Assembly (NCBI GenBank): GCA_021372865.1
Contig: JAJFTO010000013.1
Coordinates: 62,001-126,000 of the forward strand
Length of the DNA stretch: 64,000 bases
DNA from: Porphyromonadaceae bacterium
Lineage (GTDB): Bacteria; Bacteroidota; Bacteroidia; Bacteroidales; Dysgonomonadaceae
Direction: 5' to 3'
In this document: positions 1-8,061 of the stretch, piece by piece
Layout of the letters: each line of letters opens with the position of its first letter
Position numbering within the stretch: the stretch's first letter is position 1
Made by a program: the position numbers and the translations under genes
The notes under the pieces: model-generated
What the model saw: only the letters and a program-made list of their open reading frames with translations
Databases searched by the model: none
Told to the model about the DNA's origin: nothing

Positions 1-712
1 TTCCAATGCCACATCCGAAACTTGCTGCGTCTGTAAAAAAAGAAAAATAACGAATGCCGGAAGAAATTATATGGGTTGTACTTCCTCCTGTAACATACAA
101 CCAATATTTTTCAGCCGTATCGAAGCCCATATATTTTTGTATCAAAGCCTTAAGAACAGCCAGTAATGTTAAAACTGACCAAAAAACCAAAAAGAGTTTC
201 AGGTATTTAAACCGATTCAATAGAGTAGCGGTTAGTAAAGGAAATATAAATATATAAACGGCTAATCCCCGTACGCCAGCAGCCCAGTCAGCAGTTGTGG
301 TTTCCGGATTAAAGACCAAAAGAATGCAATATATCATCCATATTCCGCTCAGAAGGGTCAAAGGATTACGCATGCCCGTCCAATCGACAGTCTCATCACG
401 ACTGCGGAACAGTGTAAAAAAAAACGTTAGTAGCAACAATCCGTCTATCACAATCCCGGCAGGGATATTCGGTATATAACGGGTTGCGCCCATAATGAAA
501 TAATTAATTGTAACTACGACCAAAAAGGCAAGCCATGGTCGCTCCAACAATCTGAATAGCAGATAGACGACCAGCGGCGAAATGGACAGAAGTAATCCCT
601 GCAGCAAGCCGATTTTCAATATCAGGTACGAAAAAAGCCACAAAGAAAGAATGATTACTGAATAGAGGAAAAATTTCCTCCATATTGGCATTATGTCAAA
701 ACTCACTTTCAT
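1..712 (-). CDS. Wzy/O-antigen-ligase-like polysaccharide polymerase, partial (C-terminus cut by window edge)
   Basis: The 237 visible residues form at least five or six hydrophobic segments separated by short loops (MPIWRKFFLYSVIILSLWLF near the start). This is the usual look of Wzy polymerases and O-antigen ligases. The start ATG (710-712) overlaps the stop of the upstream Wzz-like gene as ATGA, so the two are translationally coupled. A polymerase directly after a Wzz-like co-polymerase is the expected order in a Wzx/Wzy-type exopolysaccharide operon. No catalytic motif is reached before the window ends, so the family call rests on topology and context. It could also be another polytopic membrane protein of the same operon. 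Confidence 0.65.
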   Translation of the reverse strand, partial: MKVSFDIMPIWRKFFLYSVIILSLWLFSYLILKIGLLQGLLLSISPLVVYLLFRLLERPWLAFLVVVTINYFIMGATRYIPNIPAGIVIDGLLLLTFFFTLFRSRDETVDWTGMRNPLTLLSGIWMIYCILLVFNPETTTADWAAGVRGLAVYIFIFPLLTATLLNRFKYLKLFLVFWSVLTLLAVLKALIQKYMGFDTAEKYWLYVTGGSTTHIISSGIRYFSFFTDAASFGCGIG

Positions 713-2889
713 ACACCTGATTTACAGGAAGCTGTAAAACCGAATTGAGTGTAGCGATAAAATAAACGCTGGATGCGGGAATAAGGAGGCAACATACCGG
801 TAAAACTCTCCACTACTTCCTTTTCAGCATTATTGAGGCAGATAAAAACAGGTGTTGCTACTGATTTCGTCTTAAAACGATCAAAAAGTTGTTTGCTTTT
901 GTCGCTCCAAACCCTGTCGGCTCTAACGATTACAAGGTTGACGGAGGCCTCTGTCAGAAGAGATTTAGGAATTGACACCACATCCAAGGGTGCGTGTTCT
1001 ACAAGAATAATTTTTTGTCCTTCAGACATTTTATTTTCTGTCAGTTCCCTGATGCTTCCTGAGAAAAGAAACTCGGGAGAGGCAGGATCAAAGTTTTCTC
1101 CGTAACGAATAACCTGAACTGTAATTCCTTGTTTCGTCCAGTAATCATTCAGCTTTTCGACCAAAAAACTTTTGCCCATGCCCTCTTTCATACTAACAAT
1201 ATTTACAATGGGTGATAAATCACCTGAATTGAAATTATCCTGCAATGCATTGGCAATATATTGAACAGCCTTCTGTTTGTATAATTTTGTATATTTGCGT
1301 TGTCGTAGTTTTCCATTCCCCGGCATGGCACCCAGCACTTTAGCACCAGTAACACGTTCTGTACGAATCCTGTCCCTGAGGGTCCGATCAAGCAGGTCTA
1401 CCAATAAAAAAAATCCGATCAAGAAGAACAAGCTCCCGGCATAGGCAGCCATTGCTAATTTTTTCCTTTTAGATGGCTCTGCATTTAACGGGAAGACAGG
1501 CGGATTAATCATTTTCAGCGAAGCAGAGTTCATTTCAAGGCTCTTAAGCCGGAGCCTGGCAGCATTCAAGCTGTTTAAAATAGATAAATAATTGCTCTCG
1601 ACAAAATTGATGCTTCTTTCCTGCCGTTTGATGGTGGAGCCAATGGGTGAAAAATGGGAGTACTGCAGATCCAATTCCGCCATATGATCCTCCATCACTT
1701 CAATTTCAGCTTTTGACTTTTCCAGTTTCAGCAACTCATCCAGCCATTGCGTAACAAAATTGGAGGTAGGATAGCCATCGCGGGTATATTTCCGGTTGCT
1801 GTACCTTGAGGTATAGTCCACCAAATCATTTTTAGCTTTCTCGGATTGTTGCTTCAGCGTATTCAAATCTTGTCTACCTTGGTTTGAATACGCTGAATCG
1901 TTATAAAATGCTTCAATTTCTGCGAGCTTAGAATTTAGGAAAGATACCTGATTCAATTTAGCCAAAAATTCGGCATTATCTTTCAGGCGAAGCATATTTT
2001 CTTCCATTTGCGTTTCCAGAAAACGAACAGAAGCTGTTGAAGTGTTATAATTCAGCAAAATATCCTGAAACCGCAAGTCATACTCCATATCCAAGGCAGC
2101 AACTTGTTTGGTCTGCTCATCATAATTGATAATCCGGTTTTCAACATTATATAGTGTGAGCGAATCCTCATCCTCTCTTAATTCTTTGCCGGTCCGTGCC
2201 AATTCTTCTTCAAAATAACGAATGGCATTGTTGGTGGATCCGAATTGCAGCGTTTTGTATTCTTTGGCATAATATTTATTCAACAAAAGCAGGGTTTGAT
2301 AAGCGACACCGGGATCATTGGCTGCATAAAAAATTTTGAGCATATCACTATTGCCCAGACGAATGACTTTGATCTTACTTAAGGCTCCGTATGAATAGTG
2401 CGGATGGTTCCAATTGAACAGGCCATACACAAAATTTTCCGGAGAAGCTTTTTCATATTTTTTTAAATTCATCACTGTCCTTTCTTCCGATGTTGCATCT
2501 ATCAGTTTTTTTACATCGGGAGGTGTAATTTGTTGCAAATGTCGAAAATTGACTGCCTGAATATATTCGTTGTCTTCATTCGGGCTCCCGTAAATCATGT
2601 GTCGGGCATAAAGGTACAGGCAGACTTCACGCAGCGTCTCCTTGGATTGTATGATATTAATGATATTATCGATTGTGTTATTAACAACTGTAGAAGTTTG
2701 AACGTTTGTCTCTCCCATTTCCATGGCATAACCGGATACAATACCGGTATAAATGGTCATATCCACCGGATAGGAGCGCTCCATGTTGCGTGTTCCAAGA
2801 ATAACGACGGAAGTCACTACCAGAGGGGCAATTACCAACCACCACCGTATACGGTACAAAAAACGAAAAAAATAATGTAAAAATTCCAT
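709..2889 (-). CDS. Wzz-like polysaccharide co-polymerase with C-terminal BY-kinase-like ATPase domain
   Basis: A 726-residue inner-membrane protein expected to set chain length and couple polymerisation to export. A first transmembrane segment lies at about residues 15-33 (WWLVIAPLVVTSVVILG). A long, charged, coiled-coil-rich periplasmic part follows, then a second transmembrane segment at about 478-497. The cytoplasmic end (about 560-700) resembles the ATPase fold of bacterial tyrosine kinases, with a Walker A-like SMKEGMGKS near residue 570 and a hydrophobic Walker B-like IILVEH. The classic acidic Walker A' is not obvious. The C-terminus has only scattered tyrosines, not the dense tyrosine cluster of Wzc/EpsB autokinases, so kinase activity is doubtful. 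It lies 2 bases after the TolC-like gene and overlaps the next gene by 4 bases. Confidence 0.8.
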   Translation of the reverse strand: MEFLHYFFRFLYRIRWWLVIAPLVVTSVVILGTRNMERSYPVDMTIYTGIVSGYAMEMGETNVQTSTVVNNTIDNIINIIQSKETLREVCLYLYARHMIYGSPNEDNEYIQAVNFRHLQQITPPDVKKLIDATSEERTVMNLKKYEKASPENFVYGLFNWNHPHYSYGALSKIKVIRLGNSDMLKIFYAANDPGVAYQTLLLLNKYYAKEYKTLQFGSTNNAIRYFEEELARTGKELREDEDSLTLYNVENRIINYDEQTKQVAALDMEYDLRFQDILLNYNTSTASVRFLETQMEENMLRLKDNAEFLAKLNQVSFLNSKLAEIEAFYNDSAYSNQGRQDLNTLKQQSEKAKNDLVDYTSRYSNRKYTRDGYPTSNFVTQWLDELLKLEKSKAEIEVMEDHMAELDLQYSHFSPIGSTIKRQERSINFVESNYLSILNSLNAARLRLKSLEMNSASLKMINPPVFPLNAEPSKRKKLAMAAYAGSLFFLIGFFLLVDLLDRTLRDRIRTERVTGAKVLGAMPGNGKLRQRKYTKLYKQKAVQYIANALQDNFNSGDLSPIVNIVSMKEGMGKSFLVEKLNDYWTKQGITVQVIRYGENFDPASPEFLFSGSIRELTENKMSEGQKIILVEHAPLDVVSIPKSLLTEASVNLVIVRADRVWSDKSKQLFDRFKTKSVATPVFICLNNAEKEVVESFTGMLPPYSRIQRLFYRYTQFGFTASCKSGV

Positions 2890-2891
2890 AA

Positions 2892-3629
2892 CTAGCGGTT
2901 GAGAATTTTCGTTTTGGATAACACCTCTAACTGTAACAAAGCCCGATTTAACTCAGCACGGGTTTGTTCGTATGATTCAAGTGCATCCATTTGTATTGTT
3001 TTAAACTGACTCAGTTCTCCTGCCTGGATATTGTTATTGAGAAAATTATGCTGGGCCAGTTCAAATTGTGCGTTGGCAAAAGAGAGCGATTCCACTTTCA
3101 ATTTTAGTACAGACAACTCTTTTACAGCCTTGGTATACATCTCGATTATTCTGAGTTTCTGTTCTTCATGCCATTTTTCCATTTCCACCTGTGTGGCTTT
3201 TGTTTTTAACTGTTGGCGGGTGATTCGGTTTTTTCGATCAAAAAAGTCATCAAGAGGAATGCTTATACTGCCACCTATATTATACCAGTTTTGCCTGGCA
3301 CCCGAATATTGATAAAACAAAGGGGTAGTTGTATCGGAAAAAGAAGAATTGATTCCCATCAGTCCCCATTGATAGGTGGTGTTAAACCTGAAATATTTTA
3401 ACCAGCTCCTTCTCTCGGTTTTTAAAGCACTCGCTTCTTCTTCCATTTTCACGTTATAAAAATCTACTGCCGCGCTATTTTTGGCATTTTCAAATAAGGT
3501 TTCCAGGGGAGGTAATTGCACGTTTAAATAGTCATCTGGAGTAAGCGACTCAATCCCCTCCTGTGCAGTACCGGGAAAAAGAGGAAACAAAAAAAATATC
3601 AGAAAAATGAATGCGGAGGTTTGTTTCAT
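2892..3629 (-). CDS. TolC-family-like outer-membrane protein, half length
   Basis: A 245-residue protein with a clear signal peptide (MKQTSAFIFLIFFLFPLF, cleavage after about residue 22). Long amphipathic helices rich in Gln, Glu and Ala flank a stretch that reads as beta strands (WYNIGGSISIPLDDFF). This is the helix-barrel layout of the TolC/outer-membrane efflux family. Full TolC proteins are two such repeats of about 430-490 residues in all, so this one is about half size. In an exopolysaccharide operon it could form or assist an export channel in place of a Wza-type porin. It could equally be a periplasmic helical adaptor, and the sequence alone cannot separate the two. It lies 21 bases after the sugar transferase and 2 bases before the Wzz-like gene. 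Confidence 0.7.
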   Translation of the reverse strand: MKQTSAFIFLIFFLFPLFPGTAQEGIESLTPDDYLNVQLPPLETLFENAKNSAAVDFYNVKMEEEASALKTERRSWLKYFRFNTTYQWGLMGINSSFSDTTTPLFYQYSGARQNWYNIGGSISIPLDDFFDRKNRITRQQLKTKATQVEMEKWHEEQKLRIIEMYTKAVKELSVLKLKVESLSFANAQFELAQHNFLNNNIQAGELSQFKTIQMDALESYEQTRAELNRALLQLEVLSKTKILNR

Positions 3630-3650
3630 CTTGTTTTATAGCGTGTTACA

Positions 3651-4832
3651 TTATACATCTTCTTTCTGAATAAATGCAGTAAATGTACGGAATATTATTT
3701 TTAAATCAAACCAAACGGAATAGTTTCGGGCGTAGTAGATATCCAGTTGTTTTCGTTCATAGGCGGAAAGTTTCCCTCCGATTCCTCGCTTCTCCACCTG
3801 CCAGAGTCCGGTAAGCCCCGCCGCAGCGATAAAACGCTCTATATCATTGTCGTGCGTCAATAATTCGGCTTCGTATAACGGCAATGGACGATTACCCACA
3901 ATGGACATATCCCCTTTCAAGACGTTAAATAATTGCGGCAATTCATCTAAACTGTATTTGCGGATAAAACAACCTACTTTGGTAATTCTCGGATCTTTTT
4001 CTATTTTGACAAATGAATTTTCTTTTTCCTTGTGACTCTTAAGAATGAATTCTTTTTCAGAAATTACGCAATCATCACCCACCAAAAAAAAATCATCGTT
4101 TATTTCTGAAATATTAACGTCTTTTCTCTCGTGAATATGACCGTTATATCCGAATTCAGTGTCATTAGACGAATATTGATTCCGATTCTTTATTTCTTTC
4201 AACTTTTGATCTGAATTGATGTACATTGATCTGAATTTCCAAAAATCAAAGATGCAATAATTACTGCCTGCCCGTTTGGATGCATAAAGAACCGGCCCTT
4301 TGCTTTCAATGCGAATGGCCAGAGCTATCACGATCATAATTGGTAGCAGTAATATCAATGCAACAGATGAAAAAATAATATCAAAACATCTCTTCAGGAA
4401 AGGTATCTTATACGAATTGATTGGGAAGGGTCTTACTTCTCTACTGTTTCGCTGTTTCGGCTTATATTTTTTTATAAAATGAAAAAACCAACGCAATGTT
4501 TCAGAATTAACAGTGGGTGAAAGTACATCATTTATCCCATTACTGAGATAAAGAGACCTTTCGTCAGGGGTGAGATCTTTTGTTATTAATATGATATACA
4601 AGTAAGGGAAATTCCTTTTCTTATCTTTTAAATCGCAAATATCTGATTCGAAACTGTTTCGCTCACATAGGATGATCGTGAACTTTTCTTCCGGATGTAA
4701 ATACAACCATTGTTTCGCTTGTTCACAACTATTCATGAATAATACAGGCTCTGAAAGTACACCTTCCAAAATCCGTGTGAAATACGCAGTCAATTGCTCA
4801 TCTTTCCCTATATAAATAACAGTAGAATTCAC
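3651..4832 (-). CDS. Initiating sugar-phosphate transferase fused to a degenerate receiver domain
   Basis: This 393-residue protein has two parts. Residues about 145-390 are a bacterial sugar transferase of the WcaJ/WbaP type: one hydrophobic anchor (SVALILLLPIMIVIALAI), then conserved WKFRSM, RKYSLDELPQ and SIVGNRPLP. Such enzymes move a sugar-1-phosphate from a UDP-sugar to undecaprenyl phosphate, the first step of exopolysaccharide repeat assembly at the inner membrane. Residues 1-125 look like a response-regulator receiver, but the expected phospho-acceptor Asp is Cys56 (IILCER) and the conserved Lys is Ser105 (DVLSP), so phosphorylation is unlikely. The start codon is GTG, overlapping the upstream response-regulator stop as GTGA. 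The usual N-terminal transmembrane helices of this family are absent, replaced by the pseudo-receiver. Confidence 0.88.
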   Translation of the reverse strand: MNSTVIYIGKDEQLTAYFTRILEGVLSEPVLFMNSCEQAKQWLYLHPEEKFTIILCERNSFESDICDLKDKKRNFPYLYIILITKDLTPDERSLYLSNGINDVLSPTVNSETLRWFFHFIKKYKPKQRNSREVRPFPINSYKIPFLKRCFDIIFSSVALILLLPIMIVIALAIRIESKGPVLYASKRAGSNYCIFDFWKFRSMYINSDQKLKEIKNRNQYSSNDTEFGYNGHIHERKDVNISEINDDFFLVGDDCVISEKEFILKSHKEKENSFVKIEKDPRITKVGCFIRKYSLDELPQLFNVLKGDMSIVGNRPLPLYEAELLTHDNDIERFIAAAGLTGLWQVEKRGIGGKLSAYERKQLDIYYARNYSVWFDLKIIFRTFTAFIQKEDV

Positions 4833-5260
4833 TTAAGCACTTTTCTTATCCTAATCTTTAGTTCCATCGGATTAAACGGTTTCAAAATATAATCATCAGC
4901 GCCTTCTTCCAGCATCTTAATTCGGATGGTGCTGCTTTCTTCTCCCGAGAGAACGATGACTGATATATCCTTGAATAAACCGTTACTTTTGATATAAGTA
5001 AGGAACTCATCGCCGTTCATTTCTGGCATATGAATATCCAATATAATCAGATCGGGTATATTACCCTCATATAACCATTCAATGCCTTTAACAGCTGTAT
5101 TGAAATAATTGATTTCGAACTCGTTGGACAAATAAACTGAAATAATTTTTGCGATTGCAATTTTATCGTCAAGTATCAGGATTCTTTTTTTCACTCCTTC
5201 TTCCATTAAAAAAGTTGTCCTGTGTTTGATTGTTATAAAATCTTCAGTTGTTATATTCAT
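4829..5260 (-). CDS. CheY-like single-domain response regulator
   Basis: A 143-residue protein that is almost only a receiver domain. The acidic pair Asp31-Asp32 (LILDDK), the phospho-acceptor Asp75 (LIILDIHMP), Ser105 (IVLSGEE) and Lys127 (ILKPFNP) are all in place, so it should be phosphorylatable. There is no output domain. It overlaps the LruC-lipoprotein gene before it as ATGA and the sugar transferase after it as GTGA. It should therefore be made together with them and probably acts by protein contact on the assembly machinery, perhaps on the pseudo-receiver of its neighbour (inference). An internal ATG at residue 19 is an alternative start, but the ATGA overlap favours the longer form. 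Confidence 0.92.
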   Translation of the reverse strand: MNITTEDFITIKHRTTFLMEEGVKKRILILDDKIAIAKIISVYLSNEFEINYFNTAVKGIEWLYEGNIPDLIILDIHMPEMNGDEFLTYIKSNGLFKDISVIVLSGEESSTIRIKMLEEGADDYILKPFNPMELKIRIRKVLK

Positions 5261-7794
5261 CTGCTATAAATTGCATCTGAATTAGGATTCTTATACCAGT
5301 TCGCATCCAAAGATCCACCACTGGTAGCCCAGCTTTCGAACCGGGGATAGGCAATCTTGATTGATGTCCATTCTACAGGATATTTTACCGATTCCGGGAC
5401 GGCAAGACCCCAGATCATATCACCCTTCGACATATACGGTTCAACATTTGAATTGTCGTCTGCTAAACCGAATTTACTCTTGTCTGCCTTGTCGGTTGCC
5501 TGAAATCCAGCCAAATGAATCTCCTGCCTCTTGCCCTTATATCCACCGTTTATGATAAAAACATTGAATTTGTCAATCGAAATATTTTCCCGATCTAAAG
5601 GGTTGTTAAATCGGATGCTTAAAGTCACCTGAACAGGGGTTTTATAATTAGCAGATCCTTTTACCGTGTTTGTTATCTCGGGAGAGGTAAGACCCAATGC
5701 CTCATGTGAATCATCAAAAACAGGAATTACGGCGTAAGCTTGTCCCGATTCGAGCCTGTTCCCCGAACTGAAAATATTTCCGTTAACACCGGCGCTGTTA
5801 CTTCTAGTAAAACTGTTCACCATCCCGGGAGTCACTCCGTCTAGCTGTATACCTATGCCCAATCTTTTGGAAGCACCCAATGCCCGCAGTGTTACATTTA
5901 AATCCATCTGCATAACTTTATTATTTTCATTGGTGCTGTATACTGGGGTTACATCCAGCACCATATCGTTCATATCAAAATCTCCCAAGTAGGGCCAGTT
6001 ATCCTCAAAAAGGTAGGTTACCTCAGATCCCTCATAGATAATAGGGAAAACAGGGTTTGTCGGAGGTGTAGGGGTAGGCGTGTTATTGTTACCCCCGTTA
6101 TTACACTCTGTGGCTGGAATGATAAGCGATGAACCTCCTATCCCCGCCCATGTAATTCCGCTTTGCGTCCATCTTGTCTTATTATTGTCCGTAACTTCAG
6201 CAATATGATCATAACATTCAATCTCAAGATTGCCCTGATAATGGATGATATTTTCATCATTTTTCTTGCTGTACACAGCTTTTTTAAGTTTTAATAAAGA
6301 TTTGCTGGCACCTGTACCATAAAACCCGTGGTTGCTGGTTTTACTATTGTATTTATAAGTAACCTGCGTGCTAACGTCCATCATTGCCCCATTTTTCAAT
6401 TCTACATAGGTATTGTTCATTGTCAGATAAGACGTAGTAAGGAGGCCGCCTTGATTTAGAATAATTTTTGCATCTTCTAATTCCAATTTATCATTGACTG
6501 TCAAATGACAGTTGTTTAGTACTGAAGCGGAACTGGATACCAACATGGTATTTGTGGTAAAACTATTGTTATTGGTGAATTCTACGTTGGAGCTGGTAGC
6601 TTTGGTATGACCCTTAATTAATATAACACCGTCATTTTCCAAAATACCGTTATCGTATGTAAGTGATTGGGCGGTTAAAGAATTGACGTTGAAAATTTTG
6701 CAGCTTATATTACTGACTTTTAGATCTTCAGCTACATCTATGGTGCCGTTATTGGTCATCTTCGCGCCTTCCGAAGCAATTTCCAATTTTTTTGTAAGGA
6801 TGATATTGTCATTTGTCAGGTCAGCATTGGGGTTGTTTGTTTTGATTAAATCGGTCACATTGATGTGCCCGTTATTATATAAAGCCGATTTGATATCCAA
6901 AGCATTGCAAGTCAGTGTTCCTCCTTGTAATACAATACATTTGCTATCGGTGGGCACCTCAAACTGACCGTTTACTCCCAGGGTGCCTGCCACAAATATT
7001 TCTACTTTTCCCCACGAATTTACTCCGGGTGTGGCCACCGATCCACCTGGCAGGATTATCAGTCTGCTCCCGTCCGGAATTGGGAGTTGGCCGCTGGTAA
7101 CATTCAGCACACCGCTTACAAAAATATCGCCTTTACCCCAAAAGTTTGTTGTACCTGAAAAATTTCCGTTAATAAGATAAGGCCCTTCGTTCAAATTTCT
7201 CTCCAAACTACCGTTAGTTTGGGTGATTACTGTATGGCTTTCTGGCAGTGAGGGAAGAGAATACTTGTCCGTAGCAGCCCTAAACGAGTAGCTTGGTGCT
7301 GTTTCATTCTCATTCTGCACAGAGGAAGAACGGGTCGTTATACCGACAGTCGCAAATGTGTAATTTACAGACGAAGAAGAAATATTTACCGGTGCGATTG
7401 TTTTCCCTCCTGTCGGATTGGTCTGCTGAATGTAGATCGTTTTAACCGCTTTAGATAAAACCACAGCATTCGAATAATTTTTGTTTAATTTGGCTACTCC
7501 TTTATCCAACAAAACTGCATTTTTATCAAAGATAGGGTTACCATCAAACAACTCCACGATGTAATAATAACTGCCGTTATACTGGTCATCCACTTTCACG
7601 CTTATATTTACTGCATGCATGGTCTCCCAGTCGAAACCGGCAGGAACAGTAACACTATCACCAAATAAAGCTGTACCTGGTTCCTTATTTGTTTCGGGAT
7701 TATAATAATCTACTTCACATCCTGTCAATAGTAAGTTGATAGCAAGAAAAGTTAACGTGAACGTAATAGAAAACAAATTTCTTTTTGTTCTCAT
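5257..7794 (-). CDS. LruC-domain surface lipoprotein
   Basis: An 845-residue exported lipoprotein. The signal peptide ends in LLLTGC with lipidated Cys26. A long middle part (about 200-500) repeats short Asn- and Gly-rich strands of the kind NNGTI and GGTL, which suggests a right-handed beta-helix. A Pro/Thr/Asn linker follows near residues 567-585. The C-terminal third carries FEDNWPYLGDFDMNDMVLD, a hallmark of the LruC domain (DUF4842), whose Asp/Asn-rich loop may bind calcium. The function of LruC proteins is unknown. As first gene of the exopolysaccharide operon it may hold or bind the polymer at the cell surface (inference). The gene overlaps the following response regulator by 4 bases and sits about 140 bases downstream of a strong promoter. 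Confidence 0.85.
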   Translation of the reverse strand: MRTKRNLFSITFTLTFLAINLLLTGCEVDYYNPETNKEPGTALFGDSVTVPAGFDWETMHAVNISVKVDDQYNGSYYYIVELFDGNPIFDKNAVLLDKGVAKLNKNYSNAVVLSKAVKTIYIQQTNPTGGKTIAPVNISSSSVNYTFATVGITTRSSSVQNENETAPSYSFRAATDKYSLPSLPESHTVITQTNGSLERNLNEGPYLINGNFSGTTNFWGKGDIFVSGVLNVTSGQLPIPDGSRLIILPGGSVATPGVNSWGKVEIFVAGTLGVNGQFEVPTDSKCIVLQGGTLTCNALDIKSALYNNGHINVTDLIKTNNPNADLTNDNIILTKKLEIASEGAKMTNNGTIDVAEDLKVSNISCKIFNVNSLTAQSLTYDNGILENDGVILIKGHTKATSSNVEFTNNNSFTTNTMLVSSSASVLNNCHLTVNDKLELEDAKIILNQGGLLTTSYLTMNNTYVELKNGAMMDVSTQVTYKYNSKTSNHGFYGTGASKSLLKLKKAVYSKKNDENIIHYQGNLEIECYDHIAEVTDNNKTRWTQSGITWAGIGGSSLIIPATECNNGGNNNTPTPTPPTNPVFPIIYEGSEVTYLFEDNWPYLGDFDMNDMVLDVTPVYSTNENNKVMQMDLNVTLRALGASKRLGIGIQLDGVTPGMVNSFTRSNSAGVNGNIFSSGNRLESGQAYAVIPVFDDSHEALGLTSPEITNTVKGSANYKTPVQVTLSIRFNNPLDRENISIDKFNVFIINGGYKGKRQEIHLAGFQATDKADKSKFGLADDNSNVEPYMSKGDMIWGLAVPESVKYPVEWTSIKIAYPRFESWATSGGSLDANWYKNPNSDAIYSR

Positions 7795-7935
7795 TTTTCT
7801 AAATTATAAATTTTAGACAGAAAATTTGTATTTATCGGACAAGTACATTTACCAAAATCAAATCAAAAAATATCTCCTTGAAGCATATTTTTTAAATAAA
7901 TTAAACGAATTTCTTTCCTGAGAGTATAAAACGCA

Positions 7936-7966
7936 CAAATTTAATGCAAATTACGGACTAAACAAA
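7936..7966 (-). promoter_or_regulatory. Bacteroidota promoter of the exopolysaccharide operon
   Basis: Read on the minus strand there is TTTG (7966-7963), 19 bases, then TAAATTTG (7943-7936). This matches the Bacteroidota consensus TTTG-N19-TAnnTTTG exactly. Transcription would start near 7929, giving a 5' leader of roughly 135 bases before the LruC lipoprotein. Confidence 0.6.
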
Positions 7967-8000
7967 AAAAATGCAATATTTATTTTTATTTAACTAAATA

Positions 8001-8061
8001 AAAATGGAGGCTTTACGCAACATCATCCCGGACAGTAATTCATAAATAGTAGCCTCATTTT
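8001..8061 (-). terminator. Possible terminator after sufS
   Basis: An inverted repeat (GAGGCT at 8007-8012 and AGCCTC at 8051-8056, with AAAAT/ATTTT flanks) lies between the sufS stop and the start of the exopolysaccharide operon. On the minus strand it is followed by a T-rich run. The loop is long (about 38 bases), so the call is tentative. Confidence 0.35.

Noticed and set aside
7795..8060. Invertible promoter for the exopolysaccharide operon
   Set aside because: No inverted repeats flank the promoter, so there is no sign of phase variation by inversion.
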